Shown here piece after piece: positions 35,400 through 45,554 of a DNA stretch of 64,000 nucleotides; position 1 is the first letter of the stretch; every line of letters starts with the position of its first letter. A model generated the notes under the pieces. It ran no database searches and was not told where the DNA came from. It saw only the letters and a list, made by a program, of their open reading frames with translations. Position numbers and translations under genes: made by a program. The stretch is from an uncultured Myxococcales bacterium (lineage in GTDB: Bacteria > Myxococcota_A > Polyangia > Polyangiales > Polyangiaceae), in the NCBI GenBank assembly GCA_937949945.1, contig CALFEQ010000156.1:1-64000 (forward strand), written 5' to 3'.

Positions 35400-38300
35400 T
35401 TGGGCGACGTCGACCAGCGATTCCACGAGACCTGGCTCGGGATGGTGCAACCCGTCGTCGGGCTGGTCGTTTCGATCCCGGTCCTCGTCGAGGCGCAGTG
35501 CGCCGAACGCCTCGTTCCCGATGCGCAGACGCGGCTGCGTTTCATCTGCGACACCGCACCCGACGGCTCGGCCTCGTGTCCCGACCTCCGACGCCTGTTC
35601 CATCAGCTCCTCGGTTATCCACCCGAGGCAATCGCGGAAGACGACATCGATCGCCTCACGCTCTTCGTCCCGGAAGGCCCACAGGTCCTTCGACCCTCGT
35701 TCGTACTCCGCGATCCGACCGCTCCGACGACACCTCTCGTTCTCGTGTGGAATCTGCCCCTCGGGCTCGACCTCGACGAACCGGAGACGGTCACGGGCGC
35801 ATTCCACTACCCGCCTGCCGCGAAGTTCGACCGCCTGCTCCGGCACGCGAACGTGCCGATTGGACTGCTGACGAACGGACGCGAGTTCAGGCTGGTGTAC
35901 GCCCCGCCAGGCGAAGCGACGGGGAGCATCACGTTCCGCCTGCCCGACATGCTGACCGTCGGAGGGCGTCCCATCCTCGACGCCTTCGTGATGCTCCTCT
36001 CGGCACATCGCTTGTATGGTGTGGCGCCGGAACGCACGCTACCGCGTCTGCTCCAGGACAGCCGGCGGTGGCAAGCACGCGTGTCGGAACGCCTGGCTGA
36101 CCAGGTGCTCGAGGCGACGACGTTGCTGCTCGACGGCCTCCAAGAGGCCGCGGTTCGCGATGGTCGGCGCGAGCTCCTCGAGCTGGCCAGTTCCGATGGC
36201 GACTACGTCCATCGAGGCATTCTCACGGCGCTCCTCCGGATCGTCTTCCTTCTCTATGCCGAAGACGCGGGGCTGTTGCCCATCGAGGACGAGCTCTACG
36301 AGCACGCGTTCTCCGTAACGGGCCTTCATGCACGGCTCCGCGAAGACGCCACCGCGTACCCGGACAGCATGGCCCAGCGATTCGGCGCGTGGGGGCATTT
36401 GCTGGCTACGTTTCGTGCCGTCTTCTTGGGCGTATCGTGCGGCCATCTGAGGCTCCCTCCCCGGCGCGGAACGCTGTTCGATCCGCATCGCTTCCGCTTC
36501 CTCGAGGGTTGGGAGAGCGGCGGGGCCCCCATCGCGGATCCCGAATCGCGCGCAGCCACGCGTGTCCCGACCATATCCGACGGCACGGTCCTCGCCATCC
36601 TCGACAAGCTCGTCATGCTCGACGGTCAACGGCTCTCGTACCGCACCCTCGACGTCGAGCAGATCGGCAGCGTCTACGAGCGGATGCTCGGGTACACCGT
36701 CACGAGACTCGCTGATCATGCCGTCTGCGTTCGCGGGACACGGCGCTGGGTGACGCTCTCCGAGATCGAAGAGCAACCACCGACTCGTCGCTCCCGTTGG
36801 TTGCGTGACACGGCGGGCGTCTCGTCGACCGTCGCCGATCGGTTTCTCCGCGCGTTCGCCGAAGCGCGGGGCATCGACGACAAGCGCGAGGCGCTCGCCA
36901 TCCTGGCCGTCAAAGAGAGCGGGCAGCCGCTCGTGCGTGAGCCTGGCGCACTGGTGCTCCAGCCGCGTGTCAGCCTCGAGAGCAGCACGAGCCACTACAC
37001 GCCACGCTCGCTCTGCCAACCCCTCGTTGCACGCGCGCTCGGCCCGCTCGTGCGCGCGCTCGGCGACGCGCCCACTGCCGAGCAAATCCTGTCGTTGAAG
37101 ATCTGTGATCCCGCCATGGGCTCCGGCGCCTTCCTGGTCGAGAGCTGCCGGTTCCTCGCCGAACGGCTGGTCGAGGCCTGGAAGCGAGACCCGACCACAC
37201 TGCCCGAACGAGCGAGGACTGAAGATCCGACGAGCGTCGCGCGCCGAATCGTCGCCCAACGATGCCTTTATGGCGTCGACCGCAATCCAGACGCCGTGGA
37301 GCTCGCAAAACTCTCACTCTGGCTCGTCACCTTGGCGCGCGATCTGCCGTTCACGTTCGTGGATCACGCGTTACGGCATGGCGATTCCGTGGTGGGACTC
37401 GGCCTCGACGAGATCGCGCGCTTCGACTGGCGCTCCGGTCAGGAAGATCTCTTCCTGCGTCGGGAGGTCATCTCCGCACTCGCCGAAGCACTCCCGATTC
37501 GGCGCGAGCTCGAGGCTCTGGCATCTGCCGACACCCCGGCCGAGCAGGCACGGAAAGAGCGGCTGCTGTGGGACGCGGAAGACGCCGTCGAGAGGCTGCG
37601 CGTCGTCGCAGATCTCGTGCTCGCAGCCTACTTCCTTGCCGACACGACTTCGGAGCGGGAGGCGCTGCGCAAGCGATACTACGACGCCGCGCTGGCGTGG
37701 CTCCGTGACGAAGCGCCTCTACCGAGCGACGTCGCGGAAGCGAGAGCGAAGCTCCGGCAGACCGTTCCCGCGTTTCACTGGACGCTCGAGTTCCCGGAGA
37801 TCTTCCACGACGCCAGAGTGGATCCATTGGCGCCTCCCACCGCCGCGGGCGAAGAACGGCTCGATGGTCGAATGGACGCGTTCGTCGGCAACATGCCCTT
37901 CATCGGGGGCCGCCGGATCGCGACGGTCCACGGCGAGCGGTATGCGTCATGGCTGTGTCACGCCTTCGACGCGAGCGGTGAGGTCGACTACGTGACCTAC
38001 TTCTTCCTGCGCGCAAACGAGCTGCTCGGGAGTCGCGGCTCGATCGGCCTGATCGCAACGCGCTCGATTGCACAGGGTGACACCCGCCGGGCGGGCCTCG
38101 CGCGACTGCTCTCCGATGGCCTCGTCATCTACGACGCACAGAGCAAGATGCCCTGGCCTGGGGACGCAAACGTCCTCGTCGCCCCCGTCGTCCTCGCGAA
38201 GGGTACGGTCCGCGAGCACATCGGACAGCCGCGCTTGAACGGCGTCACCGTGCCCCGGATCAACTCGCGCCTTCGAAGCTACGCCGAACGAAAAGACCCT

Positions 38301-39326
38301 GCTGCGCTCGAAGCCAATCGAGGGTTCGCATTCGTGGGCTGCTTCCTCCGCGGCGAGGGCTTCGTGCTCTCGCGCGAGGAGGCGCAGGCAGTCCTCGAAA
38401 CGGCCCCCCACGAGGCACCCGTGATTCGGCGCTACCTCGTGGGCGAGGATCTGGCGAAGGATCCACGACAAGCCGCTTCCCGCTACGTCATCGACTTCGG
38501 CACGATGGATCTCGAAGAGGCACGCGCCTATCCGAATGCGATGGCCATCGTCGAAGCGCGGGTTCGCCCCGATCGTGAGCGCCTCCGCTCGACCGGTGCG
38601 GATGCGAGCCATCGACGCTTCTGGTGGCGGTTCGCAAACACGCGAAACGACCTCCGCGCCTGGCTCGTGGCGCACGACGAGTGCCTCGTCCTCCCACGTG
38701 TCGCGAAGCACCTGCTCGTCGCACGAGCGAAGACCGATCAGGTTTTCTCGGAGCAGGTCGTCGTCTTCGGGTTGAGCGACCCGGCATCGTTCGGCATCTT
38801 GCAGTCGCGCGTCCACGAGGTGTGGGTGCGGCTGCTCTCGTCGACGCTCGGCGAGGGGCTTCGCTACTCCGCGTCGGACTGCTTCGATACGTTCCCGTTT
38901 CCGAGTCCCACCCCGGGGACAGCGCTACCGGAGGTCGCCGCGGCGGCCGAACGTCTCGAAGATCTCCGACGCGCATACATGGAAGAAGAAGGCGTCGGCT
39001 TGACCATCACCTACAACCGGCTTTTCGATGCAACGTGCACCGACCCACGCATCGTGACACTCCGGCAAGCGCACGAGGAGAACGATGCCGCGGTGCTGTC
39101 TGCCTACGCCCACCACGATCCGGAAGGCGCTTGGAGTGAAGTCGTGGTACCGCCCTATTGCTGCGTCGGCGCCGAAGACGAGCTCCGCCGCGAGCGGTTC
39201 GAGGATGCCGTCATCGATCGCTTGTTCGCGCTGAACGCTCGACGCGCGACCGCCGAGCGTTCGGCCGCCCCGCCCGTGTCCTCGGCCCGTTCCCGCAAGC
39301 GTACGCGCGCCAAGGCGTCCGCGTGA
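35400..39326 (+). CDS. Second full-length DrmMI-like adenine methyltransferase
   Basis: This 1308-residue protein starts at TTG 35400 behind GGGGGAG. It is a diverged paralogue of the first methylase over its whole length (shared start RFHETWLGMVQPV, DPAMGSGAFLVE near residue 572, and C-terminal RYSASDCFDTFPFP, GLTITYNRLFD). Catalytic motif IV reads GNMPF near residue 829 instead of the canonical NPPF. The Met substitution of the first proline is unusual and may alter activity. The Lys-rich loop of the first copy is missing. Target-recognition sequence differs from both other copies. It lies 63 bp after the protease gene, followed by the antisense ASCH gene and drmA, so it is the methylase closest to the DrmA-B-C core. 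Confidence 0.85.
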   Translation: MGDVDQRFHETWLGMVQPVVGLVVSIPVLVEAQCAERLVPDAQTRLRFICDTAPDGSASCPDLRRLFHQLLGYPPEAIAEDDIDRLTLFVPEGPQVLRPSFVLRDPTAPTTPLVLVWNLPLGLDLDEPETVTGAFHYPPAAKFDRLLRHANVPIGLLTNGREFRLVYAPPGEATGSITFRLPDMLTVGGRPILDAFVMLLSAHRLYGVAPERTLPRLLQDSRRWQARVSERLADQVLEATTLLLDGLQEAAVRDGRRELLELASSDGDYVHRGILTALLRIVFLLYAEDAGLLPIEDELYEHAFSVTGLHARLREDATAYPDSMAQRFGAWGHLLATFRAVFLGVSCGHLRLPPRRGTLFDPHRFRFLEGWESGGAPIADPESRAATRVPTISDGTVLAILDKLVMLDGQRLSYRTLDVEQIGSVYERMLGYTVTRLADHAVCVRGTRRWVTLSEIEEQPPTRRSRWLRDTAGVSSTVADRFLRAFAEARGIDDKREALAILAVKESGQPLVREPGALVLQPRVSLESSTSHYTPRSLCQPLVARALGPLVRALGDAPTAEQILSLKICDPAMGSGAFLVESCRFLAERLVEAWKRDPTTLPERARTEDPTSVARRIVAQRCLYGVDRNPDAVELAKLSLWLVTLARDLPFTFVDHALRHGDSVVGLGLDEIARFDWRSGQEDLFLRREVISALAEALPIRRELEALASADTPAEQARKERLLWDAEDAVERLRVVADLVLAAYFLADTTSEREALRKRYYDAALAWLRDEAPLPSDVAEARAKLRQTVPAFHWTLEFPEIFHDARVDPLAPPTAAGEERLDGRMDAFVGNMPFIGGRRIATVHGERYASWLCHAFDASGEVDYVTYFFLRANELLGSRGSIGLIATRSIAQGDTRRAGLARLLSDGLVIYDAQSKMPWPGDANVLVAPVVLAKGTVREHIGQPRLNGVTVPRINSRLRSYAERKDPAALEANRGFAFVGCFLRGEGFVLSREEAQAVLETAPHEAPVIRRYLVGEDLAKDPRQAASRYVIDFGTMDLEEARAYPNAMAIVEARVRPDRERLRSTGADASHRRFWWRFANTRNDLRAWLVAHDECLVLPRVAKHLLVARAKTDQVFSEQVVVFGLSDPASFGILQSRVHEVWVRLLSSTLGEGLRYSASDCFDTFPFPSPTPGTALPEVAAAAERLEDLRRAYMEEEGVGLTITYNRLFDATCTDPRIVTLRQAHEENDAAVLSAYAHHDPEGAWSEVVVPPYCCVGAEDELRRERFEDAVIDRLFALNARRATAERSAAPPVSSARSRKRTRAKASA

Positions 39327-39333
39327 CGCGCGC

Positions 39334-40137
39334 TCACCCGTCGTCCTCTGCCTCGTCCTCCTCCTCGACGAGGTCGCCGCCGGCGTAGGCCGGCTCGAGC
39401 TCGATGGCCCTCTCCCGATCCTGGTCCGCAAGGGCTGAATAGATGAGGCTCCGAAGGAACCACGCCTCGGCGCACTGGTCGTCGACTTCGATGGCCTCCG
39501 TGGCTGCCTTCAATGCCTGCGCCAGATCGTCTGCGATGAGGTGTGCATCGGCCAGGCGCACGAGGTTCTCGGCAGAACGCGACGTCGCCACGAGCGCCTG
39601 AGCGAGCCGCATGGCATTCGGGCCATCTTCGAGCTTCAGGTAGTGTTCGAACAGGACAGCGCGTCGCTCGTCGGCGTCCGAACGGCACATGGCATCGAAC
39701 CACGCGCGATCGTTCGCGTCGAGCTCGACGGGAGACGCGCTCGCAATCTGCGCCTCTGCCTTCCGAGCGACGTCCGGAGGCAACACGAACAGGTTCAACT
39801 TGCCCTTGAGCGGGATGGGCTCGCGGAACGCACGCGCGTTCTGGAAGACCCAGCAATGGGGCCCCCACGCCCACGGGTTCGCCTCGAGCTCCTCCGAGAG
39901 CGGTCGGACGTCGACGAGGTCGGCGACGCCGATGAGCGCACCATAGGCGAAATCGCGAGGCCGAAGATCGTGCTCCTTCGCGAGCCGATTCACCTCGTTC
40001 TTCGTCGCGCTCGCCAGGATGACGACCGGCCCACGATAGTCCGTCGTCCAGGTTCGGTTCTCGATGTCCTTGGCGCCAGTGACGATTGCCCACGCCGCCG
40101 GTTGACGGACCGCAAGACAACGCAGCTCGGACGTCAT
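39334..40137 (-). CDS. ASCH domain-TPR fusion protein
   Basis: This 267-residue protein starts at ATG 40137 after GGGGGTG. Residues 1-150 match ASCH/PUA-like RNA- or nucleotide-binding domains: CLAVRQPAAWAIVTGAKDIE, NRTWTTDYRGPVVILAS and the YGALIGVADLVDVRPL strand. Residues 160-250 form two or three TPR-like helical pairs (AQALVATSRSAENLVRLADA, ALKAATEAIEVDDQCAEAWF), and the tail is very acidic (EEEDEAEDD). ASCH domains bind RNA or modified bases. The gene is inserted in opposite orientation between the second methylase and drmA, converging with the former at a 7-bp gap and diverging from the latter. Its role in the island is unknown; sensing of modified or foreign nucleic acid is one possibility. 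Confidence 0.75.
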   Translation of the reverse strand: MTSELRCLAVRQPAAWAIVTGAKDIENRTWTTDYRGPVVILASATKNEVNRLAKEHDLRPRDFAYGALIGVADLVDVRPLSEELEANPWAWGPHCWVFQNARAFREPIPLKGKLNLFVLPPDVARKAEAQIASASPVELDANDRAWFDAMCRSDADERRAVLFEHYLKLEDGPNAMRLAQALVATSRSAENLVRLADAHLIADDLAQALKAATEAIEVDDQCAEAWFLRSLIYSALADQDRERAIELEPAYAGGDLVEEEDEAEDDG

Positions 40138-40314
40138 CGAAACACCCCCATCGACCTTTTCGTCAGAAGTCCCGGTATACCCAGAAACTCGGACAGCCGA
40201 AAGCGGCGTCAGCCATCGCCTGTTCCGTCCTACGCGCGGCTTGCGACGAACCATGACGCACGACGCTTCGAAGGGCTTGCTGCCGGCTTCGCCACGCGCG
40301 ATCGTAGAGGGTCC

Positions 40315-43300
40315 ATGCTCGACTCGACCGAGGCGCGGGGGGCCCTCGTCCGGGCCCTCGAAGCCGATCTCGTAGGCCCCTTCGATCCGGCCAAGGACGA
40401 CGAAGTCCTGCCCATCCCTCCGTCCCGCTGGTACCTGACCGGCTTCCTCGCTCCGAAGAGGGACCGGGAAACCCACGACCCGACGAGCGACGACGACGCG
40501 TCGAGCGGCGCTGGCGAAGAGGACGACGACGAGCCGCCGCCGGAGAACGAACCGAAGCAGAAGAACCTCTTCCCCGCGTCGATCGGGATGAGCGTCTTCC
40601 TCCCGCCCGCGGCGGGTGACGATGACGCCGTCGAGGTCACGGTCCGGTTTGCCGAGTACATCGTCGAGGACCGAGAGACCGGCGATGGGAAGCGCAAAGC
40701 GAAGGTCTGGCGGCGCGTGCCCCAACCTCCACGCACCGTGTCGATCCCGCTTCGGCCGAAGGACGTGGTGGACGGTCGCTCGCTGCCCGACACGCCCGGC
40801 GTGCGCGTCTGCGGAGAGCTCGAGGACGCCGACGCCCCGGGCCTCCAACCGGGGACGCGCGCGCTGTCGATCTTCGTCGTCAACGACCGCACGCCCGGCG
40901 AGAAGGGCCGCGCCGACGAGCAGTTCCTCTTCCAGGTCGAGATGGAGATTCACTACGCGCGCGGGTTCGTCCCTCGCCCGAACCGACAGGGCGAAGGCTC
41001 CGGCGACGCGGACGAGGAGACCGCCGACCTCCAGTTCCGTCACCACGGTGAGTGGGGCGTCGGCCACGGCGTCGCAGTCGTCGGCGTGGACGGGGCCGAT
41101 GGAGAAGCATCCGCACACGCGAAGGTGACGCGTCTGCGCACCACGTGGATCCCGCGCTCCGAGGTTCGCAGGGTGGTCACGCACGAGGAGCCGAACGTCG
41201 TGACCGCGATGGAGGACCTCGCGAGCGCCTCACCGGACGAGCTCGTACGCTGCCTCTCGCCTCTGCCGACCGCCTATGCCGCGTGGATCGCGAAGCAGAA
41301 GCAAATCGAGCTGGACTCCGAAGCACGCGAGAGTCGCAAGAAGGCGCTCTTGCGCGACGCGGAGCGCGCGAACGAGCGAATTCGCGCCGGTATCGAGCTC
41401 CTCGGGCGCGACGCAGAGGTCCGTGAAGCATTCCAGCTCATGAACCGCGCGATGGCGATGGCCGCGCGCAAGCGCAGCCCGCAGCGCTACCCCGAAGGCA
41501 AGAAGCCGTCGTGGCGCCTCTTCCAGCTCGCGTTCGTGCTGCTGTCGCTCGTCGGCATCGCCGACGACAAGAGCCGGGATCGCGAAGAGGTCGATCTCAT
41601 CTTCTTCCCGACCGGCGGCGGCAAGACGGAGGCGTACCTCGGCGTCATCGGTTTCACGCTCCTGCTCCGCCGTCTGCGCGGGCAGAAGCGCGCGGACGGT
41701 GGGCTCGGCGTCGCCGTCCTCCTTCGTTACACGCTGCGCCTCCTCACGCTCGATCAGCTCGGGCGCGCCGCCACGCTCGTGTGCGCCCTCGAGCTCTTGC
41801 GCCAAGAGAACCCTGCGAAGCTCGGCGACGTGCGCTTCTCCGTCGGACTGTGGGTCGGAAGCTCCGCGACCGCCAACACGATGGAGCAGGTGAAGAAGCT
41901 CGTCCTCGAGTACAAGAACAGCGCCTCGAAGACCGCATCGTCACCGTTCCCGCTCACGAACTGTCCTTGGTGCGGCGGGCCGCTCGGCCGAGACAGCCTC
42001 GTCCTGTCACCGAGCCCGACGTCGCCCACGGAGGTGATCGTGAGCTGCGTGTCCCCGGCCGGGGAGGCGCCGAGCACCTGCGAGTTCAGCCCGCGCAAGA
42101 ACCGCGACGGCATCCCCGTCGTCTTCGTCGACGAGCAGATCTACCGCGAGCTCCCGTGCTTCCTCGTCGCCACCGTCGACAAGTTCGCGATGCTCCCGTG
42201 GCGCGGCGAGACGGGGCTTCTCTTCGGACGCGTCGCGGCGCGCGACGGCAAGCGATGCTACGGCCCGCTCGACAAGCCGCCGCGCGGCGCGAAGCTCCTC
42301 CCCGAGGGATTCCGCCCGCCCGAGCTCATCGTCCAAGACGAGCTCCACCTCATCTCGGGCCCGCTCGGGACGATGGTGGGGCTCTACGAGACCGCGATCG
42401 AGTGGCTGTCGTGCCGCGTCGATGATGGTCGGACGATCAAGCCGAAGGTCATCGCCTCCACGGCGACGGTCAGGCGCGCACGGGAACAAATCCGCGCCCT
42501 CTTCGGCCGTTCGGAGATGTCCGTGTTCCCGCCCCCGGCCGTCGACGCCGGAGAGACGTTCTTCGCGAAGGTCGATCGGAGCTCGCCCGGCCGCCTCTAC
42601 GTCGGTGTCGCCGCCGCCGGACGCCCGCTGAAGGCGATCCTGCTCCGGACCTACGTCGCGCTCCTCGCGGCAGCACAGAAGAACTGGAATGCGGACGGAC
42701 CGCCCGATCAGCCTGCCGACGCGTACATGACGCTCGCTGGCTACTTCAACAGCCTCCGCGAGCTCGGCGGCATGCGGCGCCTCGTCGAAGACGACGTGCG
42801 GACCCGCACCGCGACGATCGAGGATCGCGTGCCGGTCGATCACGTCGGTCCGCATCCATGGGCGGCGAACCGCTCGATCACGATGCCCGTCGAGCTCACC
42901 TCCCGTGAGAAGGCGGGCGCGATCAAGGAGGCGAAGGACAGGCTCGCCAAGAGCCACCAGGCGAAGGAGCACGTCGACGTTCTGCTCGCCTCGAACATGA
43001 TCTCCGTCGGCGTCGACATCGACCGCCTCGGGCTCATGGTCATCGCCGGCCAGCCGAAGACGACCAGCGAGTACATCCAGGCCTCGAGCCGCGTGGGCCG
43101 ACAGCATCCAGGCCTCGTCGTCACCTGCTTCAATCTGAGAAAGCCGAGGGACCGCTCGCACTACGAACGGTTCTTCGCCTACCACCAATCCTTCTACCGA
43201 TACGTCGAGGCAACGAGCCTCACGCCCTTCTCCGGGCCCGCCCTCGACCGCGGCCTCGCCGGCACGCTCGTCGCCATGACGCGGCTGGGCAACACGGCGA

Positions 43301-43701
43301 TGACGCCGCCGACGGCGGCGATGAACATCGAACAGCACCGGACGTTCGCCGAAGAGTGCGTGCGGGTGCTCGCACGTCGCGGAGGGAGCCAGGCGGGGCT
43401 CGACGATCAGGAGGAGTTCACCAAGGTCGAGAGCGCGCTTCGCGATCGAGCGATGAAGATCATCGAATCGTGGGTGAAGCTCGTGCGGGAGGCACGCCAG
43501 GAGGCAGCGGCGAAGCGATCGTACTCCCGCTACGACAAGGACAAGGCAGCCGGAAGAGCGCTCCTCTTCACGGTCGTCGAGCAAGATCCTCTCGAGCTCG
43601 ACGTCGACAACGCGCGCTTCGCGGCGCCGACGTCGATGCGTGACGTCGAGCCCTCGGTGCACCTCTGGATCGAGCGCCGCGCGCTCGGAGGGAAGCGGTA
43701 G
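40315..43701 (+). CDS. drmA: DrmA helicase (DISARM core)
   Basis: This 1128-residue protein starts at ATG 40315 (MLDSTEARGALVRALEADLV), the usual start of the family. Walker A is FPTGGGKTEAYLG near residue 433, and the DEXH box is VQDELHLISGPLG near 675. A zinc-ribbon insertion with CPWCGG and two later cysteines lies between them (550-590). The second helicase lobe has NMISVGVDIDRLGLMVIAG near 895 and ASSRVGRQ near 925. This DUF1998-associated helicase is the DISARM hallmark subunit. With DrmB it forms the DNA-binding core that recognises unmodified or 5'-overhang phage DNA. drmB starts 2 bp after the stop. The upstream 177 bp separates it from the divergent ASCH gene and should contain its promoter. 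Confidence 0.92.
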   Translation: MLDSTEARGALVRALEADLVGPFDPAKDDEVLPIPPSRWYLTGFLAPKRDRETHDPTSDDDASSGAGEEDDDEPPPENEPKQKNLFPASIGMSVFLPPAAGDDDAVEVTVRFAEYIVEDRETGDGKRKAKVWRRVPQPPRTVSIPLRPKDVVDGRSLPDTPGVRVCGELEDADAPGLQPGTRALSIFVVNDRTPGEKGRADEQFLFQVEMEIHYARGFVPRPNRQGEGSGDADEETADLQFRHHGEWGVGHGVAVVGVDGADGEASAHAKVTRLRTTWIPRSEVRRVVTHEEPNVVTAMEDLASASPDELVRCLSPLPTAYAAWIAKQKQIELDSEARESRKKALLRDAERANERIRAGIELLGRDAEVREAFQLMNRAMAMAARKRSPQRYPEGKKPSWRLFQLAFVLLSLVGIADDKSRDREEVDLIFFPTGGGKTEAYLGVIGFTLLLRRLRGQKRADGGLGVAVLLRYTLRLLTLDQLGRAATLVCALELLRQENPAKLGDVRFSVGLWVGSSATANTMEQVKKLVLEYKNSASKTASSPFPLTNCPWCGGPLGRDSLVLSPSPTSPTEVIVSCVSPAGEAPSTCEFSPRKNRDGIPVVFVDEQIYRELPCFLVATVDKFAMLPWRGETGLLFGRVAARDGKRCYGPLDKPPRGAKLLPEGFRPPELIVQDELHLISGPLGTMVGLYETAIEWLSCRVDDGRTIKPKVIASTATVRRAREQIRALFGRSEMSVFPPPAVDAGETFFAKVDRSSPGRLYVGVAAAGRPLKAILLRTYVALLAAAQKNWNADGPPDQPADAYMTLAGYFNSLRELGGMRRLVEDDVRTRTATIEDRVPVDHVGPHPWAANRSITMPVELTSREKAGAIKEAKDRLAKSHQAKEHVDVLLASNMISVGVDIDRLGLMVIAGQPKTTSEYIQASSRVGRQHPGLVVTCFNLRKPRDRSHYERFFAYHQSFYRYVEATSLTPFSGPALDRGLAGTLVAMTRLGNTAMTPPTAAMNIEQHRTFAEECVRVLARRGGSQAGLDDQEEFTKVESALRDRAMKIIESWVKLVREARQEAAAKRSYSRYDKDKAAGRALLFTVVEQDPLELDVDNARFAAPTSMRDVEPSVHLWIERRALGGKR

Positions 43702-43703
43702 CC

Positions 43704-45554
43704 ATGACGATGCAAGGGCCGCGCGTGCAGCAACAGCCGAACGGAACGATCCGACAGAGCCAGGTCGTGACCACCTTCGGCCCGGGCTCGATGGTGGATC
43801 TCGTCAACGACGCCGTCCTCATCGGAGGGCTCGACTTCTGGAGCTACGACAAGGACTTCAAGCCGCCGTACATCTCCGAGCCGCGCCTCCGTGAGTCGCT
43901 CGTCGAACGCTTTCGTCGGCTCGGGCGCGAGCTGAGTCAGGATCATCCGTTCCGCGCGCCACCCATCGGCAACGAACGCGAGCCGTCCAGGAAGGCGGGG
44001 ATTTTGGCGCTCGAGTTCCCGCAATGGTTCGTCTGCCAGAATCCGTCGTGCCGCGCGCTCCTGCGCAAGGACGGGCTCGACCTCAAGTCGCAGCGTTACT
44101 GGCACCAGTGCACGCGAGATCGGAAGGCGGAATGCGTCCCCGTCCGCTTCGTGTCCGCGTGCCGGCGCGGCCACATCCACGAGTTCCGGTGGATCGAGTT
44201 CGTTCACGAGGTGCAAGAAGTCCCTAGGTGCGCCGCGCCATCCCTCCGCTTCGATGAGGGACCGTCGGGTGACTTCAGCGAGATCGTCGTCTCCTGCGAG
44301 TCGTGCGGATCGCGGGCAAAGCTCAGTCAGGTGCTCGGCGGCTTGAAGCTCCCCTGCCGTGGCGAGCGCCCGTGGCTGGGCCCCGAGGGACGCGAGGAGT
44401 GCGAGGAGGATTCGCGTCTGCTCGTGCGGACCGCGAGCAACTCGTACTTCCCGCAGGTGGTGAGCGCGCTCTCCATCCCGGATCCCGCTCGTGACGTCGA
44501 AGAGCGGATCCGTAGCGTGCTCGACGTGCTCAAGGACGCCACGGTCGAGGATCTCGCGTTCTTCCGCAAGAAGATCGAGAAGGTCCGTGTCGCGCTCGAA
44601 GGCACTCCCGACGACGTCGTCCTCACGGTCGTCCACGCGCTGAAAGAGGGCAGGCCCGTGACCAGCGGGCCGCTCCGGACCGCCGAGTTCAAGCAGTTCG
44701 TGAGCGCGAAGCCGGAGGTCCCCGGTGACCAGCCGAAGGGGCGTGAGGACTTCTTCGCGCGCGAGGCGAAGGTGAAGCACGGGCTCCCGAAGGGTGTCGC
44801 CCGCGTCGTTCTCGCCCACAAGCTCCGCGAGGTCGTCGTGCAGATCGGGTTCACCCGAATCGAGCCGGTGAGCGCCGACCTGCAAGGCGAATACGACCTC
44901 GACGTGAAGACCGCCGCGCTCGGGCTCACGACGAACTGGCTTCCCGCCTCCGAGCTTCGCGGCGAGGGCGTCTTCGTCCAGCTCGACGAGCAGGCCGTCC
45001 GCGAGTGGGAGGAGCGCGATGCCGTCAAGGCACGCGCCGACGAGCTCCGAGCCGGCTACGAGGAATGGGCGCGATCGGCGGATGCGCCGCCGCCGTTCCC
45101 GGGCGTCCGCTTCTACCTCCTGCACTCCCTCTCGCACCTGCTCATCTCCGCCATCTCCCTCGAGTGCGGGTACGCAGCGAGCGCCCTCCGCGAGCGCATC
45201 TACTGCGGCCCCTCGGCGAAGGATCCGACGCCCATGGCGGCGATCCTCTTGTCGACGGGGAGCCCCGGCACCGAGGGCACGCTCGGCGGGCTCGTCGAAC
45301 AGGGCCGACGGCTGCGCGAGCACCTGCGCCGAGCATGGGACCTCGGTAGGCTCTGCTCGAACGATCCCGTGTGCAGCTCGCACTCGCCCCACGAGGATCA
45401 CGCAGAGCGCCACCTCGAGGGCGCCGCGTGCCACGGCTGTCTCTTCGTCGCGGAGTGCAGCTGCGAGCGCTTCAATCGCTATCTGGACCGCGCGCTCGTG
45501 GTCCCGTCTCTCGGCCACCGGAAGGAGCTCGCGTTCTTCGGCGAGAGGCCGTGA
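43704..45554 (+). CDS. drmB: DrmB, DUF1998 protein (DISARM core)
   Basis: This 616-residue protein begins with RQSQVVTTFGPGSMVDLV, the typical DrmB N-terminus. Several Cys clusters suggest zinc sites: CQNPSC near residue 112, a CTRDRKAEC region near 135, and the C-terminal cluster CSSHSPHEDH plus CHGCLFVAECSCERFN near 560-595, which is the DUF1998 signature. DrmB partners DrmA in DNA binding in characterised DISARM. It is placed between drmA and drmC with minimal spacing, and its stop TGA overlaps the drmC ATG (TGATG). No irregularities are seen. Confidence 0.92.
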   Translation: MTMQGPRVQQQPNGTIRQSQVVTTFGPGSMVDLVNDAVLIGGLDFWSYDKDFKPPYISEPRLRESLVERFRRLGRELSQDHPFRAPPIGNEREPSRKAGILALEFPQWFVCQNPSCRALLRKDGLDLKSQRYWHQCTRDRKAECVPVRFVSACRRGHIHEFRWIEFVHEVQEVPRCAAPSLRFDEGPSGDFSEIVVSCESCGSRAKLSQVLGGLKLPCRGERPWLGPEGREECEEDSRLLVRTASNSYFPQVVSALSIPDPARDVEERIRSVLDVLKDATVEDLAFFRKKIEKVRVALEGTPDDVVLTVVHALKEGRPVTSGPLRTAEFKQFVSAKPEVPGDQPKGREDFFAREAKVKHGLPKGVARVVLAHKLREVVVQIGFTRIEPVSADLQGEYDLDVKTAALGLTTNWLPASELRGEGVFVQLDEQAVREWEERDAVKARADELRAGYEEWARSADAPPPFPGVRFYLLHSLSHLLISAISLECGYAASALRERIYCGPSAKDPTPMAAILLSTGSPGTEGTLGGLVEQGRRLREHLRRAWDLGRLCSNDPVCSSHSPHEDHAERHLEGAACHGCLFVAECSCERFNRYLDRALVVPSLGHRKELAFFGERP

